In this document: one piece after another, positions 54,168-64,000 of the stretch | How positions within the stretch are numbered: position 1 is the first letter of the stretch | Layout of the letters: each line of letters begins with the position of its first letter | NCBI GenBank assembly: GCA_019059635.1 | Contig: JAGVRJ010000001.1 | Location: 2,728,001-2,792,000, forward strand | Direction: 5' to 3' | Length of the DNA: 64,000 nucleotides | DNA from: Proales similis | Lineage: Eukaryota; Rotifera; Eurotatoria; Ploima; Proalidae | Notes under the pieces: generated by a model | What the model was told of the DNA's origin: nothing | The model's input: only the letters and a program-made list of their open reading frames with translations | Databases searched by the model: none | Position numbers and translations under genes: made by a program

Positions 54168-55238
54168 TAAACTTGATAGCCGACCCAACGACCGACCGAC
54201 CGACCATCTCATCGATCTAACGACTCCAACGCTCACGTTCTACTATCGAGACACCAAACATGCGACCAAGATTTATAAAAAAAAAAAATTCTCGAACGAC
54301 CGATCTTCACTGACCTCCTCAACTCGAGGTGCCTATTCAGAAACAGTTGTTTTTTTCGCATTCAATTGCGAATATGAGTTCAAATGAGAGCCAAGTCAAT
54401 TGAAACCTTTTCTAATGAATGCCGCTGGACCGAGATTGGCCATCCGCGGTCAGTTAAGTCTGATGCTGGCTGAGAGTGCAACTGCCCCATCAAAGCTCAA
54501 TGAGATCGAGGTCGATGCGCCAAAGCTATTTTCTTGCATGTAAACTTACATTTGGCTTAAAAACATTTCTTATTTCCTATTTAAAACCAAACTTCTATTA
54601 CTGGTCCTTCTTTACTTACGGTCTGTGCAATACATACTACTAATTCGCAATCTACGGACTTGAATCATCGGGCATTTGAAACCCGTTTCATCTCGCCTCG
54701 TATCAGTGGACATTCTATCAAGGCTTGAGCGCGACCAGCCTGTTCGCTTCATGCCGTCGGAAATTGCTTTTCATCTCCATCGCTCGACTTGAATATTTTC
54801 TTTCTTCGTTCCTCCTTTCTTCTTTTTATTTTGGTTCGATTCTATTTTCATTTCATATATATTTGCATTCATATTTAATCGGTATATCACGATCTTGGTT
54901 GACAGCTTTGGAATTCATCGAATTTATTTGCCTTTGAACCCACACCCACACACACACACACACATACTGATTCACACATGAGCACATTCACAAGCACTCA
55001 TAGACTTAGAGACTAAAAAATATTTAACCGAAACAAAAGCTTATCAAAGCAAAAAAAAAACAAGCAAACAAAATAAAGTTGAATTTATTTGAATTGATCG
55101 ATTTTAAAGCAGACCCATGTTTACTTTTCAATTCTAAACAGTTTTGCCTCTGTTTTGAGCGAAGCGCGCCCGCACAAAATCTAACCGAGCAAAGTTGAAC
55201 ATCTAAAGATTGACTCAGCTGTAAATACATCGGGCGCA
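54168..55238. other. Gap between Ariadne-1 and Senataxin-like gene
   Basis: 1,071 bases; the Ariadne stop overlaps an AATAAA (54166-54171). A (CA)n tract lies at 54941-54964. Several small frames show no homology. 3' UTR plus promoter is the likely content. Confidence 0.6.
54941..54964. repeat. (CA)n microsatellite
   Basis: CA repeat of about 24 bases with one CCC interruption. Confidence 0.85.
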
Positions 55239-58200
55239 ATGAGTCATGACCGAGTCTACTCCATATTTGAGTTGAATAGCCGAATAAAAAAGAACAGTCG
55301 CGCCAAGGCTGAAGTAGATGCGGCAAACGATGCCCAAAGTGATTCTGAGTACACCCAAGAGATTTGCTCGGATTCGTCTAACGACGCGCTTGAACCGCTT
55401 GACATGGCTCGCGAGTCGAGCGGTGAAGAAGACGACGAAGAGGTCGAGCTCTTGTATGACAGCAAGATCCAAAGTGACATGAAGTTCCTGGAGGAAATCG
55501 ATCAGAAGCTTAGAGAGAGCTTCATCGATCTCACCCAGGATGAAGAAGACGACGACCATGACAATCAGCTGGCGGGAAAAGGCTCCGCAGCAGAATCGCC
55601 TATTTTGACTTGCACCAAAGGACTCGTGAGTGGACTCGAAACGCAATCGGTCGACTCGCCCATAATTGTGGGCGCTGCAAATCGAGGAAATGCTGCCAGT
55701 GATGACGAGCCAGATGATGACATACTCAATGACTATCTAAATAAGTTTGAAAAATCCAGGTCGACTAGAAATCAAGCTCAGAATAGAATAGCCAAGAACT
55801 TGTTTCAGACAGCGGGGAAAAATTCCAAACGAAATCGCGATTTATGGGATAGTGAGGAAGAAACAGCCCCAGAGGGCTTGAGACGGGACTCGAGTCCAGA
55901 CGAGCCGTTGATAGTAAAAAAGTCGACCAAGGATCGTCCTGATTCGAATAACTCTCCGTACAATTTCAAGCCGCGAGCGCTATCCACTTTTGATTCAAAA
56001 TTGCTGAGAGGTCCGCTTGACGAAGATAGCTCAGACAGCGACTTGAGCTTTCCAGTTAGCAAACAAACGGCGAATATTGCGACAAATAACGAGTCGACCA
56101 ATGAGCAGCTATCAAACAGCTGTAAGAAGCGTAGAGTCGAGAATAAAAAAGAAGAGCAAACGGAAAAAGTGAAGCAACCGCTGACTGGGAAGACTGCAAT
56201 AAACGACACGTTCGAGAGGTTAATTCGAAATGATCAGTTGAATAAAGCGGCCAAGAAGACTAGCGGCTCGGTGTCTGATGTTGACGCAGAGGCCAGACGC
56301 AGAATGCTGAGCATTAAGAGACTCGACGCATTGAACAAGATAGGCACTGGCCTGTTGAAAAATTCCAAAGCCGGAATGGTGAGCAAGAAGAAAAAGGCAG
56401 CGATCGAGCCGGTGATAAGAGGCGCTTTGAGTCTGACGCAATCGATGAATTTGGCCAAAGTGCAGCAAATGGCTCGACTCCAGTCCTACAATCATACGAA
56501 GAAGAAAGCAGACAAGTGCGCAGCTGGAGAAGAGCCACCAGCTCCAGACGCTTTAAAATCCAAAGAGACTGCAGCCAAATGCAAATCTGCTCAAGCTGAA
56601 GCCCAAAGCTCGGCGATTAGCAAACAAGTGCCCAAACCAAAGATGGATTCGAAGCCTGCAAGAGCTGAGGCTGGCAAAGCGGCTCCGACTTGTGATAAGT
56701 TGAAAAAGACGAGCTCAAGCTGCGATGTGGTTGGCAAAATACTCAACGATATAAATTCGAAGAGTGCGCCAAGCAAACCGATCAATTTAGAAAAGACAGA
56801 TCCAAAATACGTGTTTGAGCACTTTCTGTACCGAATCCTGAAATGCAATTTCGACTGGCTCTACGAACAAGGTGAGTCAAGTTGGAAAAAGTGCAACTGT
56901 GCATTTGCGGACCGATCAAAGAAGAAATTCGATGAATTTAGAGAAAATTTCTAAACCGCCGCCGGTGGTTGTCGACAGCGAAGTGACACCGATCATTGAC
57001 AGCTATTTGTCGTTCGACGACTACTTCAATGCGATGTTTCATTTGCTGATTGCCGAAACTTGGGAGGAAATATCGCGCAGCTGGTCACAAGCCAAAAGCA
57101 AGAAAACGGGCACCGGGGAGCTGCGTCATCCCGTATGGATAAAATTGATCGGTAAAAACATGAACCATCCAGAGCTGATGGAACTCAATTGTCAAAGTGA
57201 GCCAGACACGCCTTTCTCTTACTGAAATCAGTTTAATATGTTCGAATTGATGAATCGTTTGAACAGCGGTCATCGATTTAAACGACAAGCAAATGTTCTA
57301 CGACGACGACCTCTTGTGTTTGAAGCTCCCCACTCAGGCAGACTCGGCCAAGCAGTGTGTTCAGAATTTCTTCGGCGTTGTTATCAAGCCGAGTCGTGTA
57401 AAGCCGGACGACCCGAAAATATTGGAGCCGGCCAAAAGTAATAGAAACTCATTCGTCTAGACTCTCAACTGACAAGCTTAATCTCACTCTCAATCGGATT
57501 CAAAGTGAAAATGAGAAAAATCTCGGAAAAAGAAGCAGGAAGCGGCAAAAAGCCCAGTCTGGCCGTTTACGAGTTCGTAATCTACTTGAGAAGACGCAAG
57601 TACAAAGCGGAGCCTGGCCAAGTGGTCGAATGTCAAGTAAAGTAGCATTCTATGCCTCTTGAGCGGAGAGAGACTGACCAGTTCGAAAAGGTTCTCACCA
57701 GCCTGTCGAGCACTTTCCGACGCGCCAAAGCCCTCGTGGAGTTTAAGCATTCTCCTTTGCAAAACACAATTCTCAAAGGTTGCAGTGACGATCGAACGTT
57801 TTGGACCGAGCAGAGACTGGTCGAAAATCAAGGCGAGCATCGCTTCAGCTTTGCGGAGGCAATTTTACCTCTTTTTTTTTGCAGCGATCTAAACCGATTG
57901 ATTTAGCGGCTGAATTTCAGATTGAGAATTACAACGAGTCGCAGCGCAGCGTCATCCTTGAAGCTTCGTCCATTTTCACCCATCAAGACGCCAAGATGTA
58001 TTTTGTGCAAGGTCCGCCCGGAACTGGCAAGTCTCACACCATAATCGGAATCATAAACGCCATGTATGCGGTAAGTGGCTATCGCCGGCGAAAACAAACT
58101 CTGCGCTAATCTTAAGAGTGCAAAAGCGCTACTCGATGATGATCAAGGCCGGCGAAAAGGTCAACCCACTCAAGCTGCTTGTCTGCTCTCCGTCGAACGG

Positions 58201-59882
58201 TGGATGCGACGAGCTCACCAGGCGTCTGATCGCTGAAAGTCAACGGAAAAATTCTTTTCTACGATTTAAGAATCGAAAGTTCAATTTGATCCGCGTGGGA
58301 AGAACAGAGAACATTCACAACGACTGTGATCAAGTTTGCCTGGAGAACTTGGTCAAGAAAAAAGTGGACGAGTTGATCAGAGCGAAACAGTGCGAAAAGT
58401 CGTCGAGCTTGGCCAAGCATCACCAAGAGCTGAGCACTCGCGAGTCAGTTCTAAACAAACGGATACAATCGATGAAGAGCTCGAGCGAAACAAACCAAAA
58501 CGCCATCCGAGAATGGGAAGAGCAGCTCGGCGAACTTGTAAAGAAGCGCAAAGAGTTTGAAGTTCAACTCAATCGCATCACCAAGGACATGAGCCACATA
58601 AGCGGTTTGGACAGAAAAAAGTTTGAGCAGCAGGCAAAGCAGATCTTGTTGACACAAGCGGACATTGTCGTTTGCACATTGAACTACTCGGGCAATCCGG
58701 TGATGAACTGCCTGGTTCCGGGCAAAAGCAAAGAGCAGCAGCAATCGTCAACGCAATCAGCGATAAGCGCCATCATCATCGACGAGGTAAAGTCTGACAA
58801 AGGCCGCTGATCCACTCTAAAACCTAATATAGCTCTAAAATCCTGCTCCCTGATAGGCTGCTCAGTGTTTGGAAGTCGAATGCCTCATTCCACTTCGATT
58901 CGGCTGCAACAAAATAATCCAAGTCGGCGATCCTGGTAGACTTTTGTCTGAATTGATTTATTTTGAAAAGATTTTCACGTTTGAAATAGAACAACTGCCG
59001 GCCACGGTGTTCTCCAAAATAGCCCAAGACTGCCGCTTCAACCAGTCTCTGTTCGAACGATTCTATCAGCGATTCAGATTCTCAGATCGCAGTCCGGTGA
59101 AAATGCTCTATGTCCAATACAGAATGAACGAGGACATATGCCGCCTTCCCTCCAAGCTCTTTTACAAGGGTCGGCTTGTTACGCATGAGAGTGCAGTCAA
59201 AGAGCGAGTTGTTAAAGATCTACAGCCGTACACTTTGGTGAATGCCCGAAAGAGCCAAGAGATTGGCGACGAGCTCACGGGGTAAGCGAGCTGATTTGAG
59301 GGCCAGACCAGATTTGGTGTTTACTTTATCGGGTCATTGAAGGTCGATCAGCAATCCGATCGAAGCCAGAATTGTTGTTCAGATCTGCGAGGAGACGAGC
59401 AAACGATTCAGAAATCTCAGCATCGGCATAATCACTCCCTATCAGCAGCAAGTGAAGCATTTGTCCGAAGTGCTGGCCAAAAAGTATTTACTCGACTAAC
59501 TTCTGGCCTCAATCGAATTTTAAAATCAAACCAAACAGAAAACTGTCGCACATCGAATGCGGAACTGTGGACGGCTACCAGGGCAGAGAGAAAGACGTGA
59601 TCATATTCAGCGCAGTCAGGGCTCGAAGCTCAAACGGATCGATTGGGTATGTGAATAGAAATGAATCATTTCAGCCGCAGTGAAGATTGAATTTTATCGG
59701 GTTTGTGAAGCTTCTTGAGCAACAGGCAAAGGTTGAATGTCTCGTTGACTCGCGCCAAGTACGCCATGTATATTGTTTGCCACGCCGACTCGCTGCGAGT
59801 CAACCAAGACTGGAGGGAGTGCATAGAGGACGCGAGAGCGCGAGGAGTGTTAAGGACAGTCGACGACTCATGGACCGACTGA
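55239..59882 (+). CDS. SETX: Senataxin/Sen1-family RNA-DNA helicase
   Basis: The first exon (55239 to about 56873) encodes an acidic, Ser/Lys-rich region of about 545 residues without recognisable domains, ending KYVFEHFLYRILKCNFDWLY, which matches the start of the conserved Senataxin segment. Subsequent short exons have TPIIDSYLSFDDYFNAMFHL and AETWEEISRSW. The SF1 helicase core follows: motif I FVQGPPGTGKSHTIIG, VCSPSNGGCDEL, IIIDE for motif II (AAQCLEVE after a junction), VGDPEQLPATV (split by an intron), LYVQYRMNEDIC, SIGIITPYQQQV, GTVDGYQGREKDV, and RQRLNVSLTRAKYAMYI. Senataxin resolves R-loops and aids transcription termination. Total size is roughly 1,300 residues, much shorter than human senataxin (2,677) and closer to compact Sen1 homologs. 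Stop at 59880-59882. Confidence 0.92.
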
Positions 59883-60675
59883 GTTATTGTATTGCCATTC
59901 CAAAGCCAGAGCCGATTTAAAAATTGTTTAAAATTATCAATTGCCATTCATTGCAAAGTGATCAATCAACAGTAAATTAACACCACGTAGTCCGTTATCG
60001 GCCTAAAGAATCTTCCACCTTTAAAAGAATCGCCAACCTAACAGGTGACAGGGTTCGAGTTTGATATTTATTGAGATGAACGATTGACGCAATTGTTTCA
60101 TTCGCTTTTAAATGAAAGTGAATTGCAGCCGCCTGCGGGTCCTAAGTCGATGGGAAAAGAGACTTGGCCAAATCTGCTCGATGTTTAAATACACTTGTTG
60201 AATGCGTTTATGCGTCAAAAATTAAATTGAGAAATTTTCAAGCGGCTCGTTAAAATGATTTAAGAGAGAAATTCGAATGAAAGAGAGCGTGTAAATATTT
60301 CAAGAGGAAATTAAAAGCGTTCTGGTCAAGGAGAGAAAACAGAAGCCAGAGGTTGGCCACTTTCGAATCATCATCGTGAATCTGCTGATTTCTTGGCTAA
60401 TTGTTGATGTGATGCTCATGAAACGAGGAAATTATATGCAATTACAAGAGCCGAACAGTGGATTTTCATGTCCAAGCTGCAAAATAATCAAGCATTGTCT
60501 TCTTTGGTTGCAATTCTAGACTCGAAGGCACTTGGTTCAAGCTGAATTAAGTCGGCATTGTGAAGCTGGATTGTTGAAGGATTGTTGCACTATGAGAGGT
60601 TCGCGTTAGTCTGCCTTGTCAAATATTTGGTTCGTGGGTTTTTATAGTCGTTGTCGATTCGATACTCGTCTGGTT
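59883..60675. other. Convergent 3' region of Senataxin-like gene and CERT
   Basis: 793 AT-rich bases between two stop codons facing each other. No gene or repeat recognised. Confidence 0.6.
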
Positions 60676-63600
60676 CTAGAACAACACCGGAAGCTTGCTT
60701 GTCTTCTTGATCACGTATTCGGTGAAGCGCTTAACAAAGCGCGGATATTCTCGTTTGTATACTGTCCTCAGTACGTTGGCCGGTATCCAGCCACCAGGGT
60801 TTACTGTCAAACAAAAGCGATTAGTTCATGAATCGGAATGTAGAATTGGCTCGGATCTTAAAAGAATGAGAAAACAATTCTTTTGAAATCGAAAAGCGTT
60901 AGCAAGGCCACATGTTTGTTTTGGTTTTGATTTTAAATTTGATTCTTTCAGAGGAGAAGCGGCTGCGAGAGAAATTTGCAAATAGATTTTGCTTACTAAA
61001 TGCTACATAGGTTAGCTTGCAAGTAAGTTTGCTCCGATCGAGCGATGAACTAACAGTCGAAGGATTAGACGAGTTGTTGACCAGAGTTTGGCAAATCATG
61101 GCTACGTTGAGCGAGACTCTCACTCTGTCAGCCGTCTAAAAAACTCTACTTGGTTAGTTTTGTGTGAGTTGGAGTGCGGCGGACAAGTGTGAGTGTGGCG
61201 ATGCTTTGAAAAAGCAAATCAAGACGAAGATGAAGCAACAAGAAGCGAGTGAAAGGAGTTTGGTTGTCAAACAGTGAAAGGAGTTAAAGGAGTTTGATTG
61301 CTCTAGAACTCTTAGTAGATCTATAGCCAACTTAGGCTTACTAAAGCTAACAAATTCAGAGTCTAGTCAAGACAGCTATTTTGCGATTCGACAAACTTGT
61401 GGCCCAGTCAACACTTTTGAGCATATTTTTCGCTCTTTTTCGCATCATTTAAATTACCAAACGCCACATAAGTTATGTTACAAATCAGATTCTGGCGCGG
61501 CACCGACTTGAGGTCGGCAAGTTTTTGTCTGTCTTTGACCCTTGTCTGGCAGATCATAGCCACATTTGCCCAAGCTCTTACCACCGGCTCTTTTGGCTTT
61601 AGAATGGTTTCATGTTCATTATTAGATTCTAATCGTCAGATTGCAGAGGAAAGACTGCTGGAGTGGAAATCAGATTGAAGTGAAGAGACAAGGAAGCGTG
61701 TGAATGCTGAATGAGTGATAAAGATTGAATTTACCGGCGCTGCCTCGTGATTAGTGGAATGGTTCACCACAATCCAGAGCGGGAACTCGCTTGTCTCGTC
61801 GCTCGCCTCACGAATGTGCGACCAGAAACAAGTGTCTCGTTGAGCTGACGGCCAAACGCGTTTATGCACTTGATGGAACACGAGCGTGTTGTCAGACAGG
61901 GCTTCAATCATTCTAGAGCTGTCCAATGTGCCCTCCCACTCCATTCTGACTGCGGGATCCCAGAAATACTTGCAAATCTCATGTCCCGTAACTCCCTTGA
62001 AAAAAGCGTTTCATGTTCATGCCTCGTCCAAAATAGGCCAACTATTCAACTCGAACTCTACCTTGACCGTGTGAACTGCCTTGAGCGGGTCGAGCACAAT
62101 GCCGTCCTCTTCCAGCTCTCGGCGGTAGATTTTCATCTCTCCGTCTTGACAGAGCAGCTCCCACACGTTTGAATTGAGATCATCTTGAAGGTCGTATTTG
62201 AGATGCTCTTGCACGATTCGTTCAATCTCCTCGCTAAGTCGATGCTGAGGTACAGACTTCATTTCAGACAATTGTGTCAGGCTCTCCAGGGCTTTCACTC
62301 GCTACAAATAGTCAAAATGAGATAAGCTAGACGCCGAGCAGAGGACATAACTCATATTTCTTCTCACCCGTTCCTCTTCTTGTTCAAGCGTGTCGAGCGT
62401 GCTGTCGATTGCGTCGAAAAATTGCTCTTCTCTTAGATTGCTATGCGGGCCCTCTTCAAAATCGGGCCCAGCAATAATTATCTGCGTTTTCTTGCTCTTC
62501 ATCAGCTCTTTGACTTGGTCTTCGGCTTTTTTCCTCTTTTCGATCTCCTGCATTTAATAGAGAAAAACAAAAAGGCGACAAATTGACTGAATTAATTTTG
62601 TGTGCGCGTGCATGCGTTTCGCAAGGCCTCCAACCTTATTCAGCTTTTTCTTGAGAAACTCCTCGCGTTGGGCCATCAGCTCGATGCAGTGTGATAGGTT
62701 GTGTAAAATGCCGGCTGTTGTCGCTTTAAAGGTGACCGCCTCTCCTTTGAAATCGAGTCTCATTGCAGCGTGGTCTTCAAGGCAAGCGCGATTGAAATCG
62801 CGCGAGAGCTTATCAACGGCACTTGACCCATTCTCTTGGTCGACCTTGTGCCCATTTCGCGACGACGACGACTTGGCCACATCGTTAGCGATCGTAGCGT
62901 CGCCGTCGTCAACGTCGTCTACATCGCTACTTTGCTCATACTCTTTGTGATATGGTTCAAAGCCTTTTGTTGTTGCATTTGCGCAAGCATCAAAATAGGT
63001 TTGAAGTGTTTCTACTTGACGACACAATATTTCCTTGAACGTTTCCATTTCGTTCAGCTTTTCTCTTAAACCGTGTCCACGCTTGGTCGAGCCGGTCGAA
63101 GTGACACTCAGACTTGCCGTCGAGTTAATGGACAGCATTGAGCCGTGTCTTTTTAAACTGCTCTGACTTCCATATCCAGACTCGCCCTTGATTGCAAGGA
63201 AATAATTTCAAATCAAATGTAACAGTTCTTTGATGCCCACCGACCCTGTGTTCATCGATGGCCTCAAGCCAGCGTTGCCGGTCTTGGACACTTTTCGCTC
63301 TCAAATACCAGACACAATCGTTAACTCTGACGTCGAAGCGACAATCGTCCAAGTCGTGCGGCTAATTAAGTTTCAAAACGAGTTAATCTACGCTTTACAT
63401 GAGGTGGTAGCCAATTAAAGTTGCTTACGATTATTTTGGACTGCTTGAGTGCGATTGCGCCTCGACAGCCGAAATGTGTCTCTTCCTCGCTCTTGTAGTA
63501 GCTGAGCACTCCGTCTTTCAGCACAATGTACCTCTCCTGCCAGCCGTGTATGTAGTTGGTCCACTTGAACAGTTGACTTGAGATCGAACTCGCGGCTTGA

Positions 63601-63704
63601 TTGGCCTTTTTGCCCCCGTTCAGTTGTGTTGAATCATCCTCGTTGCCGCTCAACTGGACCTCTTCCTCGTCAGAGATATTTATGCTCGCCGTTTCCGTAT
63701 TCAT
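60676..63704 (-). CDS. CERT1: Ceramide transfer protein (CERT, START domain) with two alternative START exons
   Basis: Starts at 63704 with an acidic N-terminus and a PH domain ([37 protein letters not shown]) that binds PI4P at the Golgi. A serine-repeat region ([18 protein letters not shown]) leads to a coiled-coil segment ([18 protein letters not shown]) and a FFAT motif (EEQFFDAID) for ER VAP proteins. The START domain begins [20 protein letters not shown]. Residues that contact ceramide in human CERT (E446, Q467, N504) are conserved in [17 protein letters not shown] and VVNHS; Y482 is Phe. The exon ending HEAAP can join either of two 139-base exons, and both join the last exon (60803-60676) reading VNPGGW or INPGGW and ending [14 protein letters not shown] carries ceramide from ER to Golgi. 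Architecture is complete. Confidence 0.95.
60997..61135 (-). other. CERT1: CERT START-domain alternative exon A (distal)
   Basis: 139 bases, preceded by TTTTTTAG and followed by GTAAGC, phase 0 in and phase 1 out. It encodes 46 residues beginning [19 protein letters not shown] and ending [10 protein letters not shown]. Joined to the last exon it gives YVAFINPGGW. It is the exon closer to human CERT ([11 protein letters not shown]). Confidence 0.85.
61458..61596 (-). other. CERT1: CERT START-domain alternative exon B (proximal)
   Basis: 139 bases between AAAG and GT borders, phase 0 in and phase 1 out. It encodes 46 residues beginning [18 protein letters not shown] and ending [10 protein letters not shown]. 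Joined to the last exon it gives YVAFVNPGGW. It contains the tyrosine equivalent to Y553 of human CERT. Confidence 0.8.
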
Positions 63705-64000
63705 TTGCAGAGTCGTCTGAGACTCGGATTTTGAATCTGAAATGTTCGATCTTTAGATAATTGTCCATTTAGTTTATCAAGTCCGATTTGCGATTCACAC
63801 GCACGCTCGGCGCGTTCATTCAAGCTGAATCAGAGTTTTTTTTTTTTCACGCGATTAGAAAAATGCAAGAGCCGTCGATAAGGAGAGCGGCATAAGAAAT
63901 CGAACGATAAGACTCTTGTTGAAAGCATAGGCCAATTAGATGCTCGAACATTAGTTCGATGTTTTCAAACAGTCGAGCAGGAGGAGGAGAGTGTTTTTGT
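63705..64000. other. Upstream region of CERT
   Basis: 296 bases up to the window end; probably CERT 5' UTR and promoter, with a run of T near 63838-63847. No coding sequence recognised. Confidence 0.5.

Noticed and set aside
54725-54937. 70-codon frame rich in Phe, Leu and Ser
   Set aside because: Composition follows local T-rich sequence; no homology and no plausible transcript context.
60997-61596. One of the two CERT exons as a dead duplicate
   Set aside because: Both have intact borders, equal length, same phases, no stop and conserved key residues, which is unlikely for a decaying copy. Not fully excluded without transcripts.
1-64000. CRISPR arrays, operons, insertion sequences, integrases or phage genes
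   Set aside because: Introns and gene content show animal nuclear DNA; no regularly spaced repeats, transposase or reverse transcriptase was seen.

Overview
This is nuclear DNA of a small-genome animal. Genes are densely packed on both strands and most coding exons are interrupted by very short GT-AG introns, commonly 50-70 bases (for example 52947-53009 and 2840-2898). The gene set is bilaterian: T-box/Brachyury, Myt1-type zinc finger, LMBR1, CERT, RAB3GAP2, Ariadne-1. An axonemal dynein assembly factor (DNAAF5) implies motile cilia or flagella, and GULO implies ascorbate synthesis. Together these argue against mites, insects and nematodes and fit a compact-genome lophotrochozoan; a dinophilid-like annelid is one possibility, but that placement is a guess from gene content only. 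Layout: 1-6.9 kb holds the 3' part of a TEP1-like WD40 gene, a divergent Brachyury-like T-box gene, an unrecognised coiled-coil gene and CIAO2B. 7-10 kb holds SmD1 and a two-finger Myt1-family gene. 10-16.5 kb is a gene-free stretch, unusual for such a dense window and probably regulatory. 16.5-27.2 kb holds the mitochondrial citrate carrier, DNAAF5, a possible 29-residue membrane micropeptide, proteasome alpha-2, LMBR1, MTAP and a phosphatidylinositol-synthase-like enzyme. 26.4-38.9 kb is a rearranged duplicated block: the unit CDIPT-like / sulfotransferase (-) / RAB3GAP2 / sulfotransferase (+) appears twice. The first copy kept CDIPT and RAB3GAP2 and lost its sulfotransferases; the second kept three sulfotransferases and retains only fragments of CDIPT and RAB3GAP2. 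39-54 kb holds a coiled-coil gene, PCMT, an intronless orphan seven-transmembrane receptor, GULO, mitochondrial L12, DHDDS, C1QBP and Ariadne-1. 55-64 kb holds a Senataxin-like helicase and the ceramide transfer protein CERT. The most striking observation is in CERT: the START (ceramide-binding) domain carries two homologous 139-base exons in tandem (61458-61596 and 60997-61135) with the same phases, each able to splice between the same flanking exons. This is the signature of mutually exclusive alternative exons and would give two ceramide-pocket variants. Most genes here are housekeeping functions without operon logic; shared intergenic spaces reflect compaction (head-to-head C1QBP/ARIH1 and LMBR1/MTAP, tail-to-tail DHDDS/C1QBP and SETX/CERT).
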